Shown: positions 25,761 to 37,973 of the stretch, piece by piece
How the letters are laid out: every line of letters begins with the position of its first letter
Position numbering within the stretch: position 1 is the first letter of the stretch
Source of the DNA: Arenicola marina
Lineage: Eukaryota > Annelida > Polychaeta > Arenicolidae
Reading direction: 5' to 3'
Length of the DNA stretch: 64,000 nucleotides
Assembly (NCBI GenBank): GCA_964019135.1
Contig: OZ025255.1
Location: 4,154,001 to 4,218,000, forward strand
The notes under the pieces: generated by a model
What the model was told of the DNA's origin: nothing
Seen by the model: the letters and a program-made list of their open reading frames with translations, nothing else
Database searches by the model: none
Position numbers and translations under genes: made by a program

Positions 25761-25983
25761 CGGATCCCAGGCAGAGTTACACCAGACTCCGGCTCGCATA
25801 CACTCCCCGGATCCCAGGCAAAGTGACACCAGACTCCGGCTCTCATACACGCCCCGGATCCCAGGCAAAGTGACACCAGACTCCGGCTCTCATACACTCC
25901 CCGGATCCCAGGCAAAGTTACACCAGACTCCGGCTCTCATACACTCCCCGGATCCCAGGCAAAGTGACACCAGACTCCGGCTC
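25030..25983. repeat. Block duplicated at about 26,459-27,412 (shift 1,429 bp)
   Basis: About 950 bp matches 1,429 bp downstream, starting before the shortened CCGCGGATCC unit and running through the 31-bp unit, a 50-bp unit with GGATTCTCAGG, the GTATCC unit and the CGCCGATCCC unit. One difference is GGATCCAGGC at 25,071 against GGATCCGGGC at 26,500. The right edge is the mismatch of 25,984 against 27,413. Confidence 0.88.
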
Positions 25984-26154
25984 TCATACACGCCCCGGAT
26001 CCCAGGCAAAGTGACACCAGACTCCGGCTCTCATACACTCCCCGGATCCCGGGCAAAGTGACACCAGACTCCGGCTCCCATACACTCCCCGGATCCCAGG
26101 CAGAGTGACACCAGACTCCGGCTCCCATACACTCCCCGGATCCCAGGCAGAGTT

Positions 26155-26808
26155 ACACCAGACTCCGGCTCTCATACACTCCGCGGATCCGGGCAAAGCT
26201 ACACCAGACACCGGCTCTCATACACTCCCCGGATCCCAGGCAAAGTTCTCATACACTCCCCGGATCCCAGGCAGAGTTACACCAGACTCCTCGGCTCTCA
26301 TACACTCCCCGGATTCTCAGGCAAAGTGACACCAGACTCCGGCTCTCATACACTCCCCGTATCCCAGGCAGAGTTACACCAGACTCCGGCTCGCATACAC
26401 TCCCCGGATCCCAGGCAAAGTGACACCAGACTCCGGCTCTCATACACGCCCCGGATCCCAGGCAAAGTGACACCAGACTCCGGCTCTCATACACTCCGCG
26501 GATCCGGGCAAAGCTACACCAGACACCGGCTCTCATACACTCCCCGGATCCCAGGCAAAGTTCTCATACACTCCCCGGATCCCAGGCAGAGTTACACCAG
26601 ACTCCTCGGCTCTCATACACTCCCCGGATTCTCAGGCAAAGTGACACCAGACTCCGGCTCTCATACACTCCCCGTATCCCAGGCAGAGTTACACCAGACT
26701 CCGGCTCGCATACACTCCCCGGATCCCAGGCAAAGTGACACCAGACTCCGGCTCTCATACACGCCCCGGATCCCAGGCAAAGTGACACCAGACTCCGGCT
26801 CTCATACA
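26155..26808. repeat. 315-bp doublet
   Basis: Two adjacent copies of a 315-bp group include a shortened GGATCCGGGC unit (46 bp), a truncated 31-bp unit, a 50-bp unit (two extra bases at CTCCTCGG and one at GGATTCTCAGG) and a GTATCC unit. The match continues a few tens of bases into what follows. Both copies carry the GGATCCGGGC change absent from the 25.07 kb relative. Confidence 0.87.
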
Positions 26809-29463
26809 CTCCCCGGATCCCAGGCAAAGTTACACCAGACTCCGGCTCTCATACACTCCCCGGATCCCAGGCAAAGTGACACCAGACTCCGGCTCCCATA
26901 CACTCCCCGGATCCGAGGCAGAGTTACACCAGACTCCGGCTCTCATACACTCCCCGGATCCCAGGCAAAGTGTCACCAGATTCCGGCTCTCACACACTCC
27001 GCCGATCCCAGGCAGAGTTACACCAGACTCCGGCTCTCATACACTCCCCGGATCCCAGGCAAAGTTACACCAGACTCTGGCTCTCATACACTCCCCAGAT
27101 CCCAGGCAAAGTTACACCAGACTCCGGCTCTCATACACTCCGCGGATCCCAGGCAAAGTGACACCAGAATCCGGCTCTCATACACGCCCCGGATCCCAGG
27201 CAGAGTTACACCAGACTCCGGCTCGCATACACTCCCCGGATCCCAGGCAAAGTGACACCAGACTCCGGCTCTCATACACGCCCCGGATCCCAGGCAAAGT
27301 GACACCAGACTCCGGCTCTCATACACTCCCCGGATCCCAGGCAAAGTTACACCAGACTCCGGCTCTCATACACTCCCCGGATCCCAGGCAAAGTGACACC
27401 AGACTCCGGCTCCCATACACTCCCCGGATCCCAGGCAGAGTTACACCAGACTCCGGCTCTCATACACTCCCCGGATCCCAGGCAAAGTGACACCAGATTC
27501 CGGCTCTCACACACTCCGCGGATCCCAGGCAAAGTTACACCAGACTCCGGCTCTCATACACTCCCCGGATCCCAGGCAAAGTTACACCAGACCCTGGCTC
27601 TCATACACTCCCCAGATCCCAGGCAAAGTTACACCAGACCCCGGCTCTCATACACTCCCCGGATCCCAGGCAGAGTTACACCAGACTCCGGTTCTCATAC
27701 ACTCCCCGGATCCCAGGCAAAGTTACACCAGACTCCGGCTCTCATACACTCCCCGGATCCCAGGCAAAGTTACACCAGACTCCGGCTCTCATACACTCCC
27801 CGGATCCCAGGCAAATTACACCAGACTCCGGCTCTCATACACTCCGCGGATCCCAAGCAAAGTGACACCAGACTCCGGCTCTCATACACTCCCCGGATCC
27901 CAGGCAAATTACACCAGACTCCGGCTCTCATACACTCCCCGGATCCCAAGCAAAGTGACACCAGACTCCGGCTCTCATACACTCCCCGGATCCCAGGCAG
28001 AGTTACACCAGACTCCTCGGCTCTCATACACTCCCCGGATTCTCAGGCAAAGTGACACCAGACTCCGGCTCTCATACAGTCCCCGGATCCCAGGCAAAGT
28101 GACACCAGACTCCGGCTCTCATACACGCCCCGGATCCCAGGCAAAGTGACACCAGACTCCGGCTCTCATACACTCCCCGGATCCCAGGCAAAGTTACACC
28201 AAACTCCGGCTCTCATACACTCCCCGGTTCCCAGGCAAAGTGACACCAGACTCCGGCTCCCATACACTCCCCGGATCCCAGGCAGAGTTACACCAGACTC
28301 CGGCTCTCATACACTCCCCGGATCCCAGGCAAAGTGTCACCAGATTCCGGCTCTCACACACTCCGCGGATCCCAGGCAAAGCTACACCAGACACCGGCTC
28401 TCATACACTCCCCGGATCCCAGGCAAAGTTCTCATACACTCCCCGGATCCCAGGCAAAGTGTCACCAGATTCCGGCTCTCACACACTCCGCGGATCCCAG
28501 GCAGAGTTACACCAGACTCCGGCTCTCATACACTCCCCGGATCCCAGGCAAAGTTACACCAGACTCTGGCTCTCAAACACTTCCCGGATCCCAGGCAAAG
28601 TTACACCAGACTCCGGCTCTCATACACTCCCCAGATCCCAGGCAAAGTTACACCAGACACCAGCTCTCATACACGCCCCGGATCCCAGGCAAAGTTCCAC
28701 CAGACACCGGCTCTCATACATGCCCCGGATCCCAGGCAAAGTGACACCAGACTCCGGCTCTCATACACTCCGCGGATCCAGGCAAAGCTACACCAGACAC
28801 CGGCTCTCATACACTCCCCGGATCCCAGGCAAAGTTCTCATACACTCCCCGGATCCCAGGCAAAGTTACACCAGACTCCTCGGCTCTCATACACTCCCCG
28901 GATTCTCAGGCAAAGTGACACCAGACTCCGGCTCTCATACACTCCCCGTATCCCAGGCAGAGTTACACCAGACTCCGGCTCGCATACACTCCCCGGATCC
29001 CAGGCAAAGTGACACCAGACTCCGGCTCTCATACACGCCCCGGATCCCAGGCAAAGTGACACCAGACTCCGGCTCTCATACACTCCCCGGATCCCAGGCA
29101 AAGTTACACCAGACTCCGGCTCTCATACACTCCCCGGATCCCAGGCAAAGTGACACCAGACTCCGGCTCCCATACACTCCCCGGATCCGAGGCAGAGTTA
29201 CACCAGACTCCGGCTCTCATACACTCCCCGGATCCCAGGCAAAGTGTCACCAGATTCCGGCTCTCACACACTCCGCCGATCCCAGGCAGAGTTACACCAG
29301 ACTCCGGCTCTCATACACTCCCCGGATCCCAGGCAAAGTTACACCAGACTCTGGCTCTCATACACTCCCCAGATCCCAGGCAAAGTTACACCAGACTCCG
29401 GCTCTCATACACTCCGCGGATCCCAGGCAAAGTGACACCAGAATCCGGCTCTCATACACGCTC

Positions 29464-29930
29464 CGGATCCCAGGCAAAGTGACACCAGACTTCGGCTCTC
29501 ATACACTTCCCGGATCCCAGGCAAATTACACCAGACTCCGGCTCTCATACACTCCCCGGATCCCAGGCAAAGTTACACCAGACACCAGCTCTCATACACG
29601 CCCCGGATCCCAGGCAAAGTGACACCAGACTCCGGCTCTCATACACTCCCCGGATCCCAGGCAGAGTTACACCAGACTCCGGCTCTCATACACTCCGCGG
29701 ATCCCAGGCAAAGTGACACCAGACTCCGGTTTTCATACACTCCGCGGATCCCAGGCAAAGTGACACCAGACTCCGGCTCTCATACACTCCCCGGATCCCA
29801 GGGAAAGTGACACCAGACTCCGGCTCTCATACACTCCCCGGATCCCAGGCAAAGTGACACCAGACTCCGGCTCTCATACACTCCGCGGATCCCAGGCAAA
29901 GTGACACCAGAATCCGGCTCTCATACACGC
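29464..29930. repeat. Ordinary satellite units between mosaics
   Basis: About ten units include a CTTCGG unit, a 46-bp unit, a CAGACACCAGCTC unit and a CTCCGGTTTTCAT unit near 29,725. The same ordered series is found near 36.1-36.5 kb. No gene or unique sequence is present. Confidence 0.85.
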
Positions 29931-30920
29931 CCCGGATTCCAGGCAAAGTGACACCAGACTTCGGCTCTCATACACTTCCCGGATCCCAGGCAAATTACAC
30001 CAGACTCCGGCTCTCATACACTCCCCGGATCCCAGGCAAAGTTACACCAGGCACCAGCTCTTATACACGCCCCGGATCCCAGGCAAAGTTACACCAGACA
30101 CCGACTCTCATACATGCCCCGGATCCCAGGCAAAGTGACACCAAACTCCGGCTCTCATACACTCCGCGGATCCAGGCAAAGCTACACCAGACACCGGCTC
30201 TCATACACTCCCCGGATCCCAGGCAAAGGTACGCCAGACACCGGCTCTCATACACTCCCCGGATCCCAGGCAAAGTGACACCAGACTCCGGCTCTCATAC
30301 ACTCCCCGGATCCCAGGCAGATTTACACCAGACTCCGGCTCTCATACACTCCGCGGATCCCAGGCAAAGTGACACCAGACTCCGGTTTTCATACACTCCG
30401 CGGATCCCAGGCAAAGTGACACCAGACTCCGGCTCTCATACACTCCCCGGATCCCAGGGAAAGTGACACCAGACTCCGGCTCTCATACACTCCCCGGATC
30501 CCAGGCAAAGTTACACCAGACACTGGCTCTCATACACTCCCCGGATCCCAGGGAAAGTGACACCAGACTCCGGCTCTCATACACTCCCCGGATCCCAGGC
30601 AAAGTGACACCAGACTCCGGCTCTCATACACTACCCGGATCCCAGGGAAAGTGACACCAGACTCCGGATCTCATAGGCTCCCCGGATCCCAGGCAAAGTG
30701 ACACCAGACTCCGGCTCTCATACACTCCCCGGATCCCAGGCAAAGTGACACCAGACTCCGGCTCTCATACACTCCCCGGATCAGAGGCAAAGTTACACCA
30801 GACTGCGGCTCTCATACACTCCCCGGATCCCAGGCAAATTACACCAGACTCCGGCTCTCATACACTCCGCGGATCCCAGGCAAAGTGACACCAGACCATG
30901 GCTCTCATACACCCCCGGAT
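29930..30920. repeat. Block shared with about 39,660-40,650 (shift 9,730 bp)
   Basis: About 990 bp matches 9,730 bp downstream, with markers CTTCGG, a 46-bp unit, CAGCTCTTATAC, CACCGACTC, ACACCAAACTCC, GGATCCAGG, GGCAGATTTAC, CTCCGGTTTTCAT, a CATAGG unit near 30,670 and a CCATGG unit at about 30,897. Differences include CAGGCACCAG near 30,050 against CAGACACCAG, and AAAGGTACGCC near 30,228 against AAAGTTACGCC. Confidence 0.88.
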
Positions 30921-31617
30921 CCCAGGCAAAGTTACACCAGACTCCGGCTCTCATACACTCCGCGGATCCCAGGCAAAGTGACACCAGACTCCGGCTCTCA
31001 TACACTCCCCGGATCCCAGGCAAAGTGACACCAGACTCCGGCTCTCATACACTCCCCGGATCCCAGGCAGAGTTACACCAGACTCCTCGGCGCTCATACA
31101 CTCCCCGGATCCCAGGCAAAGTGACACCAGACTCCGGCTCTCATACACTCCCCGGATCCCAGGCAAAGTGACACCAGACTCCGGCTCCCATACACTCCCC
31201 GGATCCCAGGCAGAGTTACACCAGACTCCGGCTCTCATACACTCCCCGGATCCCAGGCAGAGTTACACCAGACTCCGGCTCTCATACACTCCGCGGATCC
31301 CAGGCAAAGTGACACCAGACTCCGGCTCTCATACACTCCCCGGATCCCAGGCAAAGTGACACCAGACTCCGGCTCTCATACACTCCCCAGATCCCAGGCA
31401 GGGTTACAACAGACTCCGGCTCTCATACACTCCGCGGATCCCAGGCAAAGTGACACCAGACTCCGGCTCTCATACACTCCCCGGATCCCTGGCAAAGTTA
31501 CACCAGACTCCGGCTCTCATACACTACCCGGATCCCAGGCAAATTACACCAGACTCCGGCTCTCATACACTCCGCGGATCCCAGGCAAAGTGACATCAGA
31601 CCATGGCTCTCATACAC
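30921..31617. repeat. Ordinary satellite units
   Basis: About fifteen units. From about 31,300 onward the sequence matches 13.5 kb onward at a shift of 17,776 bp (through about 32.3 kb), with shared CCCCAGATCC, GGGTTACAACAG, GGATCCCTGGC, TACCCGG, ACATCAGACCATGG and CTGCGGATTCC units. No gene or unique sequence is present. Confidence 0.85.
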
Positions 31618-32655
31618 CCCCCGGATCCCAGGCAAAGTTACACCAGACTCCGGCTCTCATACACTCCCCGGATCCCAGGCAAATTACACCAGACTCCGGC
31701 TCTCATACACTCTGCGGATTCCAGGCAAAGTGACACCAGACTCCGGCTCTCATACACTCCCCGGATCCCAGGCAAAGTGACACCAGACTCCGGCTCTCAT
31801 ACACTCCCCGGATCCCAGGCAGAGTTACACCAGACTCCTCGGCGCTCATACACTCCCCGGATCCCAGGCAAAGTGACACCAGACTCCGGCTCTCATACAC
31901 TCCCCGGATCCCAGGCAAAGTGACACCAGACTCCGGCTCCCATACACTCCCCGGATCCCAGGCAGAGTTACACCAGACTCCGGCTCTCATACACTCCCCG
32001 GATCCCAGGCAAAGTGACATCAGATTCCGGCTCTCATACACTCCCCGGATCCCAGGCAAAGTTACACCAGACTCCGGCTCTCATACACTCTCCGGATCCC
32101 AGGCAGAGTTACACCAGACTCCGGCTGTCATACACTCCCCGGATCCCAGGCAGAGTTACACCAGACTCCTCGGCTCTCATACACTCCCCGGATTCCCAGG
32201 CAAAGTGACACCAGACTCCGGCCCTCATACACTCCCCGGATCCCAGGCAGAGTTACACCAGACTCCGGCTCGCATACACTTCCCGGATCCCAGGCAAAGT
32301 GACACCAGACTCCGGCTCTCATACACTCCCCGGATCCCAGGCAAAGGGACACCAGACTCCGGCTCCCATACACTCCCCGGATCCCAGGCAGAGTTACACC
32401 AGACTCCGGCTCTCATACACTCCCCGGATCCCAGGCAAAGTGACACCAGATTCCGGCTCTCACACACTCCGCGGATCCCAGGCAGAGTTACACCAGACTC
32501 CGGCTCTTATACACTCCCCGGATCCCAGGCAAAGTTGCACCAGACTCTGGCTCTCATACACTCCCCGGATCCCAGGCAAAGTTACACCAGACTCCGGCTC
32601 TCATACACTCTCCGGATCCCAGGCAGAGTTACACCAGACTCCGGCTCTCATACAC
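31618..32655. repeat. 1,038-bp doublet, copy a
   Basis: Twenty-two monomers totalling 1,038 bp (22 x 47 is 1,034, the excess coming from 46-, 48- and 49-bp units) are followed directly by a second copy. Markers are CTGCGGATTCC, two 49-bp units, GTGACATCAGATTCC, CTGTCATAC, CGGCCCTC, CGCATAC, AAAGGGAC and AAAGTTGCACC. The left edge is the mismatch CACCCCCC near 31,616 against CACTCCCC near 32,654. Confidence 0.92.
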
Positions 32656-33759
32656 TCCCCGGATCCCAGGCAAAGTTACACCAGACTCCGGCTCTCATAC
32701 ACTCCCCGGATCCCAGGCAAATTACACCAGACTCCGGCTCTCATACACTCTGCGGATTCCAGGCAAAGTGACACCAGACTCCGGCTCTCATACACTCCCC
32801 GGATCCCAGGCAAAGTGACACCAGACTCCGGCTCTCATACACTCCCCGGATCCCAGGCAGAGTTACACCAGACTCCTCGGCGCTCATACACTCCCCGGAT
32901 CCCAGGCAAAGTGACACCAGACTCCGGCTCTCATACACTCCCCGGATCCCAGGCAAAGTGACACCAGACTCCGGCTCCCATACACTCCCCGGATCCCAGG
33001 CAGAGTTACACCAGACTCCGGCTCTCATACACTCCCCGGATCCCAGGCAAAGTGACATCAGATTCCGGCTCTCATACACTCCCCGGATCCCAGGCAAAGT
33101 TACACCAGACTCCGGCTCTCATACACTCTCCGGATCCCAGGCAGAGTTACACCAGACTCCGGCTGTCATACACTCCCCGGATCCCAGGCAGAGTTACACC
33201 AGACTCCTCGGCTCTCATACACTCCCCGGATTCCCAGGCAAAGTGACACCAGACTCCGGCCCTCATACACTCCCCGGATCCCAGGCAGAGTTACACCAGA
33301 CTCCGGCTCGCATACACTTCCCGGATCCCAGGCAAAGTGACACCAGACTCCGGCTCTCATACACTCCCCGGATCCCAGGCAAAGGGACACCAGACTCCGG
33401 CTCCCATACACTCCCCGGATCCCAGGCAGAGTTACACCAGACTCCGGCTCTCATACACTCCCCGGATCCCAGGCAAAGTGACACCAGATTCCGGCTCTCA
33501 CACACTCCGCGGATCCCAGGCAGAGTTACACCAGACTCCGGCTCTTATACACTCCCCGGATCCCAGGCAAAGTTGCACCAGACTCTGGCTCTCATACACT
33601 CCCCGGATCCCAGGCAAAGTTACACCAGACTCCGGCTCTCATACACTCTCCGGATCCCAGGCAGAGTTACACCAGACTCCGGCTCTCATACACTCCCCGG
33701 ATCCCAGGCAAAGTTACACCAGACTCCGGCTCTCATACACTCCCCGGATCCCAGGCAAA
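32656..33759. repeat. 1,038-bp doublet, copy b with short overrun
   Basis: This is the second copy of 31,618-32,655, apparently identical over its length, followed by about 65 bp that still match the start of the copy. It diverges near 33,759, where AAATTACACC of the first series meets AAAGTGACACC. It then runs into the AACGTT unit near 33,803. Confidence 0.91.
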
Positions 33760-36349
33760 GTGACACCAGACTCCGGCTCTCATACACTCCCCGGATCCCA
33801 GGTAACGTTACACAAGACTCCGGCTCTCATACACTCCCCGGATCCCAGGCAAAGTGACACCAGACTCCGGCTCTCATACACTCCGCGGATCCCAGGCAAA
33901 GTGACACCAGAATCCGGCTCTCATACACGCCCCGGATCCCAGGCAAAGTTACGCCAGACACCGGCTCTCATACACTCCCCGGATCCCAGGCAAAGTGACA
34001 CCACACTCCGGCTCTCATACACTCCCCGGATCCCAGGCAGAGTTACACCAGACTCCGGCTCTCATACACTGCCCGGATCCCAGGCAGAGTTACACCAGAC
34101 TCCGGCTCTCATACACTCCCCGGATCCCAGGCAAAGTGACACCAGACTCCGGCTCTCATACACTCCCCGAATAACAGGCAAAGTGACACCAGACTCCGGC
34201 TCTTATACACTCCCCGGATCCCAGGCAGAGTTACCCCAGACTCCGGCTCTCATACACTCCGCGGATCCCAGGCAAAGTGACACCAGACTCCGGCTCTTAT
34301 ACACTCCCCGGATCCCAGGCAGAGTTACACCAGACTCCGGCTCTCATACACTCCGCGGATCCCAGGCAAAGTGACACCAGACTCCGGCCCTCATACACTC
34401 CCCGGATCCCAGGCAAAGTGACACCAGACTCCGGCTCTCATACACTCCCCGGATCCCAGGCAGGGTTACACCAGACTCCGGCTCTCATACACTTCGCGGA
34501 TCCCAGGCAAAGTGACACCAGACCATGGCTCTCATACACCCCCCGGATCCCAGGCAAAGTTACACCCGACTCCGGCTCTCACACACTCCCTGGATCCCAG
34601 GCAAATTACACCAGACTCCGGCTCTCATACACTCCGCGGATCCCAGGCAAAGTGACACCAGACTCCGGCTCTTATACACTCCCCGGATCCCAGGCAGAGT
34701 TACACCAGACTCCGGCTCTCATACACTCCGCGGATCCCAGGCAAAGTGACACCAGACTCCGGCTCTCATACACTCCCCGGATCCCAGGCAAAGTGACACC
34801 AGACTCCGGCTCTCATACACTCCCCAGATCCCAGGCAGGGTTACAACAGACTCCGGCTCTCATACACTCCGCGGATCCCAGGCAAAAGTGACACCAGACT
34901 CCGGCTCTCATACACTCCCCGGATCCCTGGCAAAGTTACACCAGACTCCGGCTCTCATACACTACCCGGATCCCAGGCAAATTACACCAGACTCCGGCTC
35001 TCATACACTCCGCGGATCCCAGGCAAAGTGACATCAGACCATGGCTCTCATACACCCCCCGGATCCCAGGCAAAGTTACACCAGACTCCGGCTCTCATAC
35101 ACTCCCCGGATCCCAGGCAAATTACACCAGACTCCGGCTCTCATACACTCTGCGGATTCCAGGCAAAGTGACACCAGACTCCGGCTCTCATACACTCCCC
35201 GGATCCCAGGCAAAGTGACACCAGACTCCGGCTCTCATACACTCACCGGATCCCAGGCAGAGTTACACCAGACTCCTCGGCGCTCATACACTCCCCGGAT
35301 CCCAGGCAAAGTGACACCAGACTCCGGCTCTCATACACTCCCCGGATCCCAGGCAAAGTGACACCAGACTCCGGCTCCCATACACTCCCCGGATCCCAGG
35401 CAGAGTTACACCAGACTCCGGCTCTCATACACTCCCCGGATCCCAGGCAAAGTGACACCAGATTCCGGCTCTCATACACTCCCCGGATCCCAGGCAAAGT
35501 TACACCAGACTCCGGCTCTCATACACTCTCCGGATCCCAGGCAGAGTTACACCAGACTCCGGCTGTCATACACTCCCCGGATCCCAGGCAGAGTTACACC
35601 AGACTCCTCGGCTCTCATACACTCCCCGGATTCCCAGGCAAAGTGACACCAGACTCCGGCCCTCGTACACTCCCCGGATCCCAGGCAGAGTTACACCAGA
35701 CTCCGGCTCGCATACACTTCCCGGATCCCAGGCAAAGTGACACCAGACTCCGGCTCTCATACACGCCCCGGATCCCAGGCAAAGTGACACCAGACTCCGG
35801 CTCTCATACACTCCCCGGATCCCAGGCAAAGTTACACCAGACTCCGGCTCTCATACACTCCCCGGATCCCAGGCAAAGGGACACCAGACTCCGGCTCCCA
35901 TACACTCCCCGGATCCCAGGCAGAGTTACACCAGACTCCGGCTCTCATACACTCCCCGGATCCCAGGCAAAGTGACACCAGATTCCGGCTCTCACACACT
36001 CCGCGGATCCCAGGCAGAGTTACACCAGAATCCGGCTCTCATACACTCCCCGGATCCCAGGCAAAGTGACACCAGATTCCGGCTCTCACACACTCCGCGG
36101 ATCCCAGGCAGAGTTACACCAGAATCCGGCTCTCATACACGCCCCGGATCCCAGGCAAAGTGACACCAGACTTCGGCTCTCATACACTTCCCGGATCCCA
36201 GGCAAATTACACCAGACTCCGGCTCTCATACACTCCCCGGATCCCAGGCAAAGTTACACCAGACACCAGCTCTCATACACGCCCCGGATCCCAGGCAAAG
36301 TGACACCAGACTCCGGCTCTCATACACTCCCCGGATCCCAGGCAGAGTT
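33760..36349. repeat. Mosaic of units related to 43.5-45.2 kb
   Basis: About 55 units. The part from about 34.28 to 34.78 kb matches 9,299 bp downstream and the part from about 34.9 to 36.0 kb matches 9,252 bp downstream. The shift falls by 47, so exactly one monomer was gained here or lost there near 34.78-34.85 kb. It contains CGAATAACAGG near 34,168, GAGTTACCCCAG near 34,235, a junction with one extra A (GGCAAAAGTGAC) near 34,884, and CCATGG near 34,525 and 35,040. No gene or unique sequence is present. Confidence 0.85.
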
Positions 36350-37973
36350 ACACCAGACTCCGGCTCTCATACACTCCGCGGATCCCAGGCAAAGTGACAC
36401 CAGACTCCGGTTTTCATACACTCCGCGGATCCCAGGCAAAGTGACACCAGACTCCGGCTCTCATACACTCCCCGGATCCCAGGGAAAGTGACACCAGACT
36501 CCGGCTCTCATACACTCCCCGGATCCCAGGCAAAGTGACACCAGACTCCGGCTCTCATACACTCCGCGGATCCCAGGGAAAGTGACACCAGAATCCGGCT
36601 CTCATACACGCCCCGGATCCCAGGCAAAGTGACACCAGACTTCGGCTCTCATACACTTCCCGGATCCCAGGCAAATTACACCAGACTCCGGCTCTCATAC
36701 ACTCCCCGGATCCCAGGCAAAGTTACACCAGACACCGGCTCTCATACACTCCCCGGATCCCAGGCAAAGTTACGCCAGACACCGGCTCTCATACACTCCC
36801 CGGATCCCAGGCAAAGTGACACCAGACTCCGGCTCTCATACACTCCCCGGATCCCAGGCAGATTTACACCAGACTCCGGCTCTCATACACTCCGCGGATC
36901 CCAGGCAAAGTGACACCAGACTCCGGTTTTCATACACTCCGCGGATCCCAGGCAAAGTGACACCAGACTCCGGCTCTCATACACTCCCCGGATCCCAGGG
37001 AAAGTGACACCAGACTCCGGCTCTCATACACTCCCCGGATCCCAGGCAAAGTTACACCAGACACTGGCTCTCATACACTCCCCGGATCCCAGGCAAAGTG
37101 ACACCAGACTCCGGCTCTCATACACTCCCCGGATCCCAGGCAAAGTGACACCAGACTCCGGCTCTCATACACTCCGCGGATCCCAGGCAAAGTGACACCA
37201 GACTCCGGTTTTCATACACTCCGCGGATCCCAGGCAAAGTGACACCAGACTCCGGCTCTCATACACTCCCCGGATCCCAGGGAAAGTGACACCAGACTCC
37301 GGCTCTCATACACTCCCCGGATCCCAGGCAAAGTGACACCAGACTCCGGCTCTCATACACTCCGCGGATCCCAGGGAAAGTGACACCAGAATCCGGCTCT
37401 CATACACGCCCCGGATCCCAGGCAAAGTGACACCAGACTTCGGCTCTCATACACTTCCCGGATCCCAGGCAAATTACACCAGACTCCGGCTCTCATACAC
37501 TCCCCGGATCCCAGGCAAAGTTACACCAGACACCGGCTCTCATACACTCCCCGGATCCCAGGCAAAGTTACGCCAGACACCGGCTCTCATACACTCCCCG
37601 GATCCCAGGCAAAGTGACACCAGACTCCGGCTCTCATACACTCCCCGGATCCCAGGCAGATTTACACCAGACTCCGGCTCTCATACACTCCGCGGATCCC
37701 AGGCAAAGTGACACCAGACTCCGGTTTTCATACACTCCGCGGATCCCAGGCAAAGTGACACCAGACTCCGGCTCTCATACACTCCCCGGATCCCAGGGAA
37801 AGTGACACCAGACTCCGGCTCTCATACACTCCCCGGATCCCAGGCAAAGTTACACCAGACACTGGCTCTCATACACTCCCCGGATCCCAGGCAAAGTGAC
37901 ACCAGACTCCGGCTCTCATACACTCCCCGGATCCCAGGCAAAGTGACACCAGACTCCGGCTCTCATACACTCC
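36350..37973. repeat. 798-bp doublet
   Basis: Copies at 36,350-37,147 and 37,148-37,945 match base for base as far as I could follow, with the match running on to 37,973. The left edge is T at 36,349 against G at 37,147, and the right edge is CCGCGG near 37,176 against CCCCGG near 37,974. Each copy has CTCCGGTTTTCAT units, a CCCAGGGAAAG junction, an ACACCAGAATCC unit, a CTTCGG unit and a 46-bp unit. The size equals 17 monomers less one base, explained by the 46-bp unit. Confidence 0.92.

Noticed and set aside
28240-29622. Longest open frame, 460 codons, as a protein-coding gene
   Set aside because: It starts at a GTG junction, lies wholly within satellite units, and its peptide is the three rotating registers of the unit. 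Equivalent frames occur in all phases. No promoter, splice structure or unique segment accompanies it.
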